A DNA stretch of 45,851 nucleotides, from NCBI GenBank assembly GCA_900542125.1, contig UQMO01000012.1, forward strand, positions 1 to 45,851, written 5' to 3'. The DNA comes from an uncultured Collinsella sp. (GTDB taxonomy: Bacteria; Actinomycetota; Coriobacteriia; Coriobacteriales; Coriobacteriaceae). The position numbers and the translations under genes are program-made. Under the pieces are notes generated by a model. The model made no database searches. It was not told the DNA's origin and saw nothing but the letters and a program-made list of their open reading frames with translations. Below, piece by piece: positions 22,740 through 31,078 of this stretch (position 1 is its first letter; each line of letters opens with the position of its first letter).

Positions 22740-24044
22740 TTGAATAGCCAGCTGATCCAACAGGGCCGCGCCGCTTACCGCGCGGGTGATTTTTCCGCTG
22801 CAGCCCAGATGCTTGGGGCGGCAAAGACTCCCGATGAGATTATGGGCGAGGCCGATCACCTTCGTGGTAACGCCTTGATGCACCTGGGCATGTATGCCGA
22901 GGCCGCCGAGGCCTACGCCGCCGCCCTCAACGACGGCACCTATGGCAAGCGCGGCGCGCTGCTCACCAACCGCGGCAAGGCGCTCGCCGCCGTGGGCGAC
23001 TACACGACGGCCGCTCAGGCGTTCTCTGCTGCTACGCAGGACGCTTCTTATGCCACGCCGTTCAAGGCCTATCTGGGCCTGGGTAACGCGCTGTTCCAGT
23101 CGGGCGACTATGCCAACGCGGGTACTGCCTTCCGTCAGGCTGCCATCGATGGCGCCAATCCGGCTCCTGCCGCCGCGCTCGGCGAGCTCGGTCGTTGCTT
23201 CATCAAGCTCGGCCGTCCGGCGGATGCCGTGGAGACCTACCGCACGGCTATCGACTTTGCCGGCCCCCGCGACGACACGCGTGCGCTCAACGCCGGCATG
23301 GGTCAGGCGCTTTCTGCCGCCGGCCGTCCCTCCGACGCACTCGACGCCTTTAACGCCGCTACTGCCGATGGCATCTACCAGCTCACCTCCGAGCAGGCCG
23401 ATGAGCTTGCCCGCGTGCACGATTCGCTTGCCGCGCTGTCTGCCCAGACGGCTATGGCCACGGCTCCGGCGCCCGCGATGGACGCTCCTGCCGTCGATCC
23501 GCTCGATCCTACGGGCGCGACCGGTCAGTTTATGCCCGATCCCTCGGACACCGGCTTCTTTACGCTGTCCGAGTCCGAGATGGTCCAGCAGGACCGTCAG
23601 GATCGTAAGCAGGCCAAGGTCCGTCGTCGCCATCGCCACACGGGTCTCAAAGTCTTCATCGTGCTGCTTCTGCTCATTTTGATCGCCGCGGGCGGTCTGG
23701 GCTTTGCCTACACGCGCGGCTTTGGCTTCCCCTCGCAGGAGTCGGTTATCACCGATCTGTTCCAGGCTGCCGGCGACGGTGACACCGCAAAGGCCGAGTC
23801 TTGCCTGGCCTCGAGCCTGTCCGAGGACGCCAAGTCGATGATCATCTCCTCGATTCCGCAGGGCGCCACCGTGTCCGTCGAGGGCATGGATCAGTCCATG
23901 ACCGAGACGACCGCTAAGGTTAAGGCATCGCTGTCCAAGGGCGGCGAGCAGGAGTACACCGTCAAATTCGTGCGCTCCGACAACCATATCGGCTGGGCCG
24001 TTTCCTCGCTCGATATGGATTTCTCGGCTGCTGACAACCAGTAG
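22740..24044 (+). CDS. TPR membrane protein, unknown function
   Basis: The 434-residue protein has about five to six TPR-like helical repeats in residues 1-230 (recurring GxAxxxxGxYxxAxxAF pattern), a disordered Pro/Ala/Asp linker (about 240-285), a basic juxtamembrane stretch (KVRRRHRHTG) and one membrane helix (about 302-322). A ~110-residue C-terminal domain outside the cell resembles DUF4878-like lumazine-fold modules, though that is only an impression. The N-terminal TPR region would be cytoplasmic. TTG 22740 lies five bases after AAAGGGGA. It sits between the cyclophilin and mreB, so a link to cell-envelope growth is possible but unproven. Confidence 0.75.
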   Translation: MNSQLIQQGRAAYRAGDFSAAAQMLGAAKTPDEIMGEADHLRGNALMHLGMYAEAAEAYAAALNDGTYGKRGALLTNRGKALAAVGDYTTAAQAFSAATQDASYATPFKAYLGLGNALFQSGDYANAGTAFRQAAIDGANPAPAAALGELGRCFIKLGRPADAVETYRTAIDFAGPRDDTRALNAGMGQALSAAGRPSDALDAFNAATADGIYQLTSEQADELARVHDSLAALSAQTAMATAPAPAMDAPAVDPLDPTGATGQFMPDPSDTGFFTLSESEMVQQDRQDRKQAKVRRRHRHTGLKVFIVLLLLILIAAGGLGFAYTRGFGFPSQESVITDLFQAAGDGDTAKAESCLASSLSEDAKSMIISSIPQGATVSVEGMDQSMTETTAKVKASLSKGGEQEYTVKFVRSDNHIGWAVSSLDMDFSAADNQ

Positions 24045-24066
24045 TGACCTTATGGGATTTAGCTTT

Positions 24067-24099
24067 GCCCGGCGCTTCACCGCAAGTGAGGTGCCGGGC
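24067..24099 (+). terminator. Strong hairpin between the TPR gene and mreB
   Basis: GCCCGGCGCTTCAC (24067-24080) pairs over 14 bp, with two wobbles, with GTGAGGTGCCGGGC (24086-24099). No T tract follows, so it may be a weak terminator or RNA stabiliser. It marks the probable start of the mre transcription unit. Confidence 0.5.
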
Positions 24100-24159
24100 T
24101 TGCGCTAGTATCATGAGCTAGTAGTTTTCCAGCAATCATCCAACACATCAGGAGTTGCG

Positions 24160-25203
24160 TTGTTTTCTTTGATGGATATGTTCTTCGGTAGCTATGCGGG
24201 CGATCTTGCCATCGACCTCGGCACCGCAAATACGCTTGTCTCCGTGCGCGGCAAGGGCATCGTCATTCGCGAGCCCTCTGTCGTCGCCATCGACAAGAAC
24301 GACGAGCGCATCCTGGCGGTCGGTATCGAGGCAAAGCGCATGCTCGGCCGTACGCCCGGCAACATCGTGGCCGTTCGTCCCCTGAAGGACGGCGTCATCG
24401 CCGACTTCGATGTTACCGAGGCTATGCTTCGCTACTTTATCGACAAGGCGTCCGAGAAGCGCTATCCGTGGACCCCGCGTCCGCGCGTTGTCGTCTGCGT
24501 TCCCTCCGGCGTCACGTCGGTCGAGAAGCGTGCTGTCTTTGAGGCCACGATCCAGGCCGGCGCTCGCCAGGCCTACCTGATCGAGGAGCCCATGGCTGCC
24601 GCTATCGGCGCCGATCTGCCCGTCGAGGAGCCCACCGGCTCCATGGTCATCGACATCGGCGGCGGTACCACCGAGGTCGCTGTTATCGCCATGGGCGGTA
24701 TCGTCGTCTCGCAGTCCATCCGTATTGCCGGTGACGAGTTCGATCAGGCTATCCTCACGCACGTTCGTGATGCCTACAACCTGGCCATCGGCGAGCGTAC
24801 GGCAGAGGACATCAAGATCAAGGTCGGCTCCGCCGTGCCGCTCAAGGACGAGCTCGATGTCGAGGTCAACGGCCGCGACGTGATTACCGGTCTGCCCAAG
24901 ACCGTGCGCATCGAGAGCGAGGAGATTCGTCGCGCGCTCAACAAGCCGCTCGACGAGATGGCTAAGGCCGTCAAGGACGCTCTCGATGCCACGCCGCCCG
25001 ATCTTGCCTCGGACCTTATGTACTATGGCATATTGCTGACCGGTGGCGGCGCGCTGCTGCGCGGTCTCGACGTGCGCCTGCGCGATGAGACCGGCGTTTC
25101 GGTCAACGTCAGCCCCACGGCGCTCGATAACGTCGTTAACGGCTGTGCCCGCGTGCTCGAGGCCAATGCGTTTGATGGCGGCTTCGTCCAGACCAATGCT
25201 TAA
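24160..25203 (+). CDS. mreB: Rod-shape protein MreB
   Basis: MreB is the bacterial actin that guides the elongasome along the membrane. The 347 residues include the phosphate-1 motif LAIDLGTANTLV (about 16-27), phosphate-2 VIDIGGGTTEVAVI, and the adenosine region LTGGGALLRGLD. The N-terminus (MFSLMDMFFG) is short and hydrophobic, suiting membrane contact. TTG 24160 was chosen because GGAG lies five bases upstream. ATG 24172 (residue 5) is an alternative. mreC, mreD, PBP2 and rodA follow in the same direction with short gaps. Confidence 0.95.
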   Translation: MFSLMDMFFGSYAGDLAIDLGTANTLVSVRGKGIVIREPSVVAIDKNDERILAVGIEAKRMLGRTPGNIVAVRPLKDGVIADFDVTEAMLRYFIDKASEKRYPWTPRPRVVVCVPSGVTSVEKRAVFEATIQAGARQAYLIEEPMAAAIGADLPVEEPTGSMVIDIGGGTTEVAVIAMGGIVVSQSIRIAGDEFDQAILTHVRDAYNLAIGERTAEDIKIKVGSAVPLKDELDVEVNGRDVITGLPKTVRIESEEIRRALNKPLDEMAKAVKDALDATPPDLASDLMYYGILLTGGGALLRGLDVRLRDETGVSVNVSPTALDNVVNGCARVLEANAFDGGFVQTNA

Positions 25204-25224
25204 TTTCCAAAAGGTGGATTCCAT

Positions 25225-26223
25225 TTGGCACGATCTTCGGGTTTCTCCACAAATCTGAATACCAAGCGACAATCAACGGGTATGCGCCCGTTGATTGTTT
25301 TCAGCCTGATTTCGGTGTTGCTGCTCACGTTTTACATCCGTGAGGGTGAGGCAGGACCGATTCATGCCGTGCGTTCGGGCGTGACGACGATTACCTCGCC
25401 GGTGCGCTTTGTGGGTTCGGCTGTGGCGGCTCCCTTCAATGCGATCGGCAACGTGTTCTCTAACCTTACGGCGTCGCAGGACACGCTTGATGAGCTTAAG
25501 AAGCAAAACGAGGAACTGACCTCTAAGGTTGCTGAGCTCTCCGAGGCTCAAAAGACCGCTGAGCGTCTGGAGGGGCTGGTCGGCCTGCAGTCGACCTACA
25601 ACCTTAAATCGACCGCAGCTCGTATCGTCGGTGCCTCGGGCGATGCCTGGACCTCGACCGTCACGATCGATAAGGGTTCTGCCGACGGGCTTACCATCAA
25701 CATGTCCGTAACGAGTTCGGCCGGTGTTATCGGCCAGATTATCGAGGTATCGGCCAAGACCTCTACCGTGCGCCTGATTGGCGACGAGAACTCGGGCGTG
25801 TCCGCCATGGTGCAGGACACGCGCGCCCAGGGTATGCTGCAGGGTCAGGCTGACGGCACGCTGCGTCTTGAGTACGTGAGCGTCGACTCCGATGTTAAGG
25901 TTGGCGACATCATCGTGACCTCGGGCATTGGCGGTGTGTTCCCCAAGGGTCTACCGCTCGGCACCGTCTCGTCGGTCGAGAAATCGGCAAACGACGTGTA
26001 CTACACCATTGTGGTGCGCGCTCAGACCACGGCCGAGAACAACGAGGAAGTGCTGGTCATCACCTCGCTGACCGACGAACAGTCGGCCTCGGATGAGGAC
26101 GTGAGCACGGCCAACAGCACGCCGCAGGGAACGTCGCGCGATGCTGCGACCAAGACGAAGGACGAGAGCTCGGATGACAGTTCCGACACGTCCGAGACGA
26201 CCGATTCCGGCTCGAGCGAATAG
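25225..26223 (+). CDS. mreC: Rod-shape protein MreC
   Basis: MreC is the bitopic elongasome scaffold that activates PBP2. The 332-residue protein has a basic N-terminus, a membrane helix (about 21-38), a coiled coil (about 85-118, DTLDELKKQNEELTSKVAEL) and the two-lobed beta domain (about 125-280, including GLTINMSVTSSAGVIGQI and GDIIVTSGIGGVFPKGLPLG). The last ~48 residues are a Ser/Thr/Asp/Glu-rich tail, longer than in many homologues. The TTG start at 25225 is preceded by AAAGGTGG. Confidence 0.94.
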   Translation: MARSSGFSTNLNTKRQSTGMRPLIVFSLISVLLLTFYIREGEAGPIHAVRSGVTTITSPVRFVGSAVAAPFNAIGNVFSNLTASQDTLDELKKQNEELTSKVAELSEAQKTAERLEGLVGLQSTYNLKSTAARIVGASGDAWTSTVTIDKGSADGLTINMSVTSSAGVIGQIIEVSAKTSTVRLIGDENSGVSAMVQDTRAQGMLQGQADGTLRLEYVSVDSDVKVGDIIVTSGIGGVFPKGLPLGTVSSVEKSANDVYYTIVVRAQTTAENNEEVLVITSLTDEQSASDEDVSTANSTPQGTSRDAATKTKDESSDDSSDTSETTDSGSSE

Positions 26224-26234
26224 GGGGCATGTCC

Positions 26235-26801
26235 ATGGATCTACACGAGCAGGGGATGAGCTCCCGCACGTTTGTAATCGCCGCCATCGTGTGCGTGCTG
26301 CTGCAGGCAGGCCTGGCACCGCAGATCTCCATTGCGGGCGGTCGCGTCAACTTCATGATTATCCTGGTGTGCCTAAGCGTGTTCTCGGGCGACCCGACCC
26401 GTGCCGTCGTGTGCGGTTTTTGCAGCGGCTTGTTCTATGACCTGTCCGCTGCCGTGCCGGTGGGCGTTATGTCGCTCCTGCTGACCGTGGGTTCTTTTGC
26501 CCTGGTGCACAGCGCCGTCGGTCAGACGGGCGGTACCCCGAGTGCGCGCGGCGTCACTGTGGGCGCCTTTGCGCTCGTCATTAATGTGATTTACAGCATC
26601 ATCTTGCTGTTTATGGGTTTGGAGACGGGCTTTGTCGTGGCGATCTTCGGCCATGCGCTGCCGTCCTCGATCCTGACGGGTCTGGTTGCCATTCCGTTTT
26701 TGATGTCCGGCGTCGTGCCGCAGTCCGGCTATGGATTCTCCGCACGTGGCGGACGCCAGACGGGTATGCGCTTTAAGCCCAAGACCCGCAAGCTCAAATA
26801 G
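26235..26801 (+). CDS. mreD: Rod-shape protein MreD
   Basis: This 188-residue integral membrane protein has about five hydrophobic helices, the familiar FMIILVCLSVFSGDPTRAVVCGFCSGLFYDL segment spread over residues about 38-70, and a basic C-terminus (RFKPKTRKLK). It lies between mreC and PBP2, as in classical mreBCD operons. ATG 26235 was preferred over ATG 26229 because AGGGGG (26222-26227) lies seven bases upstream, whereas 26229 would leave almost no spacer. Confidence 0.88.
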   Translation: MDLHEQGMSSRTFVIAAIVCVLLQAGLAPQISIAGGRVNFMIILVCLSVFSGDPTRAVVCGFCSGLFYDLSAAVPVGVMSLLLTVGSFALVHSAVGQTGGTPSARGVTVGAFALVINVIYSIILLFMGLETGFVVAIFGHALPSSILTGLVAIPFLMSGVVPQSGYGFSARGGRQTGMRFKPKTRKLK

Positions 26802-26814
26802 GGGAGGCCCGTAG

Positions 26815-28884
26815 ATGTCTTCCCAGTTGACGGTTATTATCGCTGGTATCGTGCTGGTTGTGGCCATCGTGGTCGCGCTGGTCATCATGCGTCGTGGCGA
26901 TTCCCGTTTTACCTACGATACGCAGCATGGAACGGCCCCACGCGCCACCGAGGGCGAGGGTAATACCGCGGCGACCGCCTTTAAGGGCCGCTTTTCCATC
27001 CTCACCACGGGTGTGGGCGCGATGTTTGCGGCGCTCGCCGTCAAGCTGTGGGGCATGCAGATGGTCTCGTCGGACTATTACGAGAAGCAGGCTAATAGCA
27101 ATCAGACTCGCACCGTTACCACTCCTGCTGTGCGCGGCCGCATCCTCGACCGCAATGGCGTGGCGCTTGTCCAGAACCGTCCCTCACTTGCTGTCGTGGC
27201 CTACCGCGACCTTGCCGAGGATGAGGTCCTGGTTCGCCATCTTGCCAACGTGCTTGGAATGCCTTACGTGGCGGTCCTTCGCAATATTCAGGACAATACA
27301 GAGGGCGCTCAGAGCCTGCATACCATCGCGACGGACGTCCGTCGCTCCACGGTTGCCTATATTCAGGAGCATGCCGGCGAGTTCCCGGGCGTCAAGATTG
27401 CCGAGCGTACCGAGCGCCAGTATCCATATGGCGAGACGGCATGCCATATCTTGGGCTATACCGGCACCATTACCTCCGAGCAGCTCGAGGCCCAGAATAA
27501 GAAAACCTCTGGGGATGATGATGCTTCTGCTGGCAAGATTACGTACCAGTCGGGCGATATCGTGGGCCAGGCGGGCGTTGAGAGCTACTACGAAAACCTG
27601 CTGCAGGGTATTCGTGGCGAGCAGACGGTGAAGGTCGATGCCTCGGGCAATGTGACCGGTCAGGCCGGCGCCGTGCCCGCGAAGGCCGGTTCCGACATTA
27701 AGCTCACGCTCGACCTCAAGATTCAGCAAGCCTGCGAGACGGCGCTTGCAAGTGCCATTGAGCTCGCTAAGACCACAGGCCACAGCGACGCCGGCAACGG
27801 TGCCGTGGTGTGCCTCGACCCCAATAACGGCGAGATTCTGGGCATGGCCAGCGAGCCCAAGTTCGATCCTTCGGTGTTTATCGGCGGCGTCTCCAACGAT
27901 GTTTGGACCGAGCTCAACGATGACGAGGGTTCGCATCCGCTGCTCAACCGCGCCATTAGCGGCCAGTACATGTCGGCTTCGACCATTAAGCCGCTCTCGG
28001 CCTTGGCGGGCCTTGAGTTTGGAACGTACACGTCGAGTCAGACGACCAACTGCACGGGATATTGGACCGGCTTGGGCAAATCTTGGGGAAAATACTGCTG
28101 GCTGCACTCCGGCCACGGCACGATGACGCTGCAGTCCGGTATCGCCAACTCCTGCGACCCCGTGTTCTACGATATGGGCAAGGCGTTTTTCTACAACGAC
28201 CAGCATCCCGAGGGCCTGCAAGAGATCTTTCGTCGCTGGGGCCTGGGCAAGACCTGCGGTATCGATCTGCCGAGTGAGGGCACGGGCCGTATTCCCGATG
28301 CCGAGTGGAAAGAGTCTTACTTTACCGACGCATCTGCCGAGGACCGCAAGTGGAACGCTGGCGATATGACGAACATCGCCATCGGCCAGGGCGACATTCT
28401 GGTGACACCGCTGCAGATGGCCTGCGCCTATATGGGCATTGCCAACGGCGGCAAACAGTATGTGCCGCATGTGTTCTTGTCTGCTGTCTCGCGTGATGGC
28501 GACGGCGATGCCTACAAGTACAACGGCAAGGGCAAGAAGAAGCGCCTGGAGGCCAAGATCAACAGCGATTCGGATTTGGCTCTTGTTCGCAACGGCATGC
28601 ACGATGTGATTTACTCCGCGTCGACTTCGACCGCCGCGCACTTTAACTCCCTGACCCCTACGGTCTACGGTAAGTCCGGCACGGGCGAGAAGAGCGGCGA
28701 GGACGATTACGCGTGGTTTTGCGCCTACGCGCCGGCCGATGACCCCAAGTACGTGATTGCCACTATCTTGGAACAGGGCGGTGGCGGCTCCGATACCGCC
28801 CTGCACGTCGTGCGCGATGTCCTCGGTGCGATTTATGACGAGCCCGACACGTCGACGGCCACGGGCGATTCCTCGGTTCGATAG
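26815..28884 (+). CDS. mrdA: Penicillin-binding protein 2-type transpeptidase
   Basis: This is a class B PBP that crosslinks peptidoglycan during elongation. The 689 residues contain a PBP dimerisation domain beginning near RGRILDRNG (about 107) and a transpeptidase domain with Ser389-Thr-Ile-Lys392 (SxxK), Ser446-Cys-Asp448 (SxN position, as SCD) and Lys620-Ser-Gly-Thr (KTG). The N-terminus is odd: there are two hydrophobic helices (about 6-24 and 62-82) separated by a charged ~35-residue loop, where canonical PBP2 has one. That predicts an outside N-terminus. rodA follows nine bases downstream, giving the standard PBP2-RodA pair. Confidence 0.93.
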   Translation: MSSQLTVIIAGIVLVVAIVVALVIMRRGDSRFTYDTQHGTAPRATEGEGNTAATAFKGRFSILTTGVGAMFAALAVKLWGMQMVSSDYYEKQANSNQTRTVTTPAVRGRILDRNGVALVQNRPSLAVVAYRDLAEDEVLVRHLANVLGMPYVAVLRNIQDNTEGAQSLHTIATDVRRSTVAYIQEHAGEFPGVKIAERTERQYPYGETACHILGYTGTITSEQLEAQNKKTSGDDDASAGKITYQSGDIVGQAGVESYYENLLQGIRGEQTVKVDASGNVTGQAGAVPAKAGSDIKLTLDLKIQQACETALASAIELAKTTGHSDAGNGAVVCLDPNNGEILGMASEPKFDPSVFIGGVSNDVWTELNDDEGSHPLLNRAISGQYMSASTIKPLSALAGLEFGTYTSSQTTNCTGYWTGLGKSWGKYCWLHSGHGTMTLQSGIANSCDPVFYDMGKAFFYNDQHPEGLQEIFRRWGLGKTCGIDLPSEGTGRIPDAEWKESYFTDASAEDRKWNAGDMTNIAIGQGDILVTPLQMACAYMGIANGGKQYVPHVFLSAVSRDGDGDAYKYNGKGKKKRLEAKINSDSDLALVRNGMHDVIYSASTSTAAHFNSLTPTVYGKSGTGEKSGEDDYAWFCAYAPADDPKYVIATILEQGGGGSDTALHVVRDVLGAIYDEPDTSTATGDSSVR

Positions 28885-28893
28885 GAGGTTGCG

Positions 28894-30120
28894 ATGGACT
28901 TTTCGCCGGCGGACCTGTTCCGCTCAACCAAAACCGGCTCTCGCAGCAGCCTGGACCGCGTTAACAAGCAGCTCTCGGCCTCGCGCGGCACGTTCCGCCA
29001 GAAGGTACACATCGGTGTGCTGCTGGCCTCGGTCGCGCTCGTTGCCTATGGCGCCATCATTATTTGGTCGGCGTCGCAGTTTAAGGCCGATGCCTCGTTC
29101 TCGCGCCACCTGCTGGGCATTGGCATTGGCGCGGTGCTGGCGGTGCTCGTCTGGCGCACTGACCTGCGTGGTATTTCCAATTTCTCGACGGCGCTGCTCG
29201 TCATTGACCTTATTGTGATCTTCTCGCCCAAGATTCCGGGCCTGTCCTATACGGGCGGTCTGGGCATGACGGGCTGGATCAAGATCCCCGGTATCGGCCT
29301 GACCTTCCAGCCCGTTGAGCTTGCCAAGCTCATCACCATTTTCTTTATGGCCACGCTGGGCTCGCAATACAACGGCCGTATCGATACCGTTCGCGACTAC
29401 GTCAAGCTCTGCGGCATGCTGTCCATCCCGTTTTTGGCCGTCGTCGCCATGGGCGACCTGGGCTCGGGCCTGGTCGTGCTGGTCTCGGGTGCCATCGTCA
29501 TCTGCATGAGCGGTGCACGCCGCGAATGGGTGTTGTCGACCTTGGCCCTGCTGGTTGGTTTGGTTGCGCTCATCTTGGTGCTCGACTCAGTCTTTGATTC
29601 GCTCCTTGGCCACGACGTGCTTATCAAGCAGTATCAGATGAACCGTCTGACAGTCTTCATCGACCCCGACAAAGCTGATTCGGATGATGCCTACAACCTG
29701 CAGCAGTCGCTCATTGCCGTCGGCTCGGGTGGATTCTTTGGTAAGGGCCTGGGCCACGCGACGCAGTCGGCCGGCGGCTTTCTACCCGAGTTCCACACCG
29801 ACTTCGTCTTCGCCTTCCTGTCCGAGACGTTCGGCTTCTGCGGCTCCTTTTTGCTCCTTTGCCTCTACGTGCTGCTGATCCTCTCGACGATCCGCGTTGC
29901 CTTTAAGTGCGAGTCACTGTTCTTGCGCCTATCGTGCGTGGGTATCGTCGGCATGTGGGCGTTCCAGACCTTCGAGAACATCGGCATGTGCATTGGCATG
30001 ATGCCGATTACCGGTATTCCGCTGCCGTTTATTAGTTTTGGTTCGTCGTCGATGATGATTCAGTTGCTGACGGTGGGTATCGTACAATCCATATGGCGGC
30101 ATCGTTCGGGCGCCGCGTAA
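28894..30120 (+). CDS. rodA: SEDS peptidoglycan polymerase RodA
   Basis: RodA polymerises lipid II with PBP2. The 408-residue protein has a ~40-residue basic cytoplasmic N-terminus and about ten membrane helices. SEDS motifs are visible: PGLSYTGGLGMTGWIKIPG, FQPVELAKL, the QQSLIAVGSGGFFGKGLGHATQ loop, LPEFHTDFVFAFLSE and TGIPLPFISFGSSSM. ATG 28894 follows ATAGGAGG. It is the last recognised elongasome gene. Confidence 0.95.
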   Translation: MDFSPADLFRSTKTGSRSSLDRVNKQLSASRGTFRQKVHIGVLLASVALVAYGAIIIWSASQFKADASFSRHLLGIGIGAVLAVLVWRTDLRGISNFSTALLVIDLIVIFSPKIPGLSYTGGLGMTGWIKIPGIGLTFQPVELAKLITIFFMATLGSQYNGRIDTVRDYVKLCGMLSIPFLAVVAMGDLGSGLVVLVSGAIVICMSGARREWVLSTLALLVGLVALILVLDSVFDSLLGHDVLIKQYQMNRLTVFIDPDKADSDDAYNLQQSLIAVGSGGFFGKGLGHATQSAGGFLPEFHTDFVFAFLSETFGFCGSFLLLCLYVLLILSTIRVAFKCESLFLRLSCVGIVGMWAFQTFENIGMCIGMMPITGIPLPFISFGSSSMMIQLLTVGIVQSIWRHRSGAA

Positions 30121-30138
30121 CCGCTGGAGGGGTTTGCC

Positions 30139-31068
30139 ATGAAGATTCCCGTAGATAAGTTGACCAGCGCTTTTAAGATGGGCGCGTCTGTTAAGAAGGA
30201 TTCCGATACACCGGTGCGTGTCTCGGTTTACCTTGATTCGACTGCGTCTCGCTTTTTGGTTGAGACGGTGCGCGATGCTTTTGTGCCGCAGACGACTTCG
30301 GGCATTGTGCGTGTTGATCGCCTGGGGGAGGACCGTATCGTTCCCAAGGCCGATACCGATGTGGTGCTGGTCCTCTCGTGTGGATCCGACCGCCTGGAGA
30401 GTGCTGTGCAGGAGCTCGTGATTGCCGGCGCGCCCGTGTGCGTGCTTGCCGAGTCCGCCGTCGAGGTGCCGTTCGTTGAGGAATCTACGCCCATGCTCGG
30501 CGTGGTGGCGGCGACCGATAAGACCTATCTGCTCGAGACGCTTGCCCGCTGGATCCTCGATCGTACGGATAAGGAGACGGCTTTTGCCGCAAACTTTGCC
30601 TTTATGCGCATCGCGGCGGCAAATCGCATCATTACCTCGTGCGCGCTCACCAACATGGCGACGGGCGCCCTGGTGTTTTTGCCGGGTGCCGACTATCCCG
30701 TGATGGCGCTGGCGCAGGTGGGTATGCTCTTTGAGCTCGCGGCCATCTTTGGGCGCGGCATTAAGCCCGAGCGCGGCTACGAGGTGGCGGGCGTGCTTGC
30801 CGGGGGTCTGGTGATTCGCGCCGTCACCCGCGTATTGGTGAAGCAGACGCCGCACATCGGCTTTGTCGTTAAGGCGCTTACCGCAGCCGCGGGTACCTAT
30901 GGCATGGGCCGCGCGCTCGTGTCGCTCTACGAGCGCGATGTGGACTACAGCCGCGCCAACGAGGTCGCTGCTGCCACGTTCTCGCGCGTTCGCGACCTGG
31001 TGACCACGGTCGCCGGCGCTACCCGTCCTATGGCGTCCTACCAAGACGCATCCGATCTCGCTGCTTAG
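30139..31068 (+). CDS. DUF697-like membrane protein, unknown role
   Basis: The 309-residue protein has an N-terminal alpha/beta part (about 1-150) without Walker motifs and a C-terminal part with hydrophobic helices. The pattern FMRIAAANRIITSCALTNMATGALVFLPGADYPVMALAQVGM (around 165-210) resembles DUF697, usually attached to GTPases or found in membrane stress proteins. No GTPase motif is present here. ATG 30139 has GGAGGGG upstream. It follows rodA by 18 bases and precedes the radical SAM gene by ten, so it is likely co-transcribed. A role in envelope growth is inferred from position only. Confidence 0.7.
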   Translation: MKIPVDKLTSAFKMGASVKKDSDTPVRVSVYLDSTASRFLVETVRDAFVPQTTSGIVRVDRLGEDRIVPKADTDVVLVLSCGSDRLESAVQELVIAGAPVCVLAESAVEVPFVEESTPMLGVVAATDKTYLLETLARWILDRTDKETAFAANFAFMRIAAANRIITSCALTNMATGALVFLPGADYPVMALAQVGMLFELAAIFGRGIKPERGYEVAGVLAGGLVIRAVTRVLVKQTPHIGFVVKALTAAAGTYGMGRALVSLYERDVDYSRANEVAAATFSRVRDLVTTVAGATRPMASYQDASDLAA

Positions 31069-31078
31069 GGGTTTTCTG

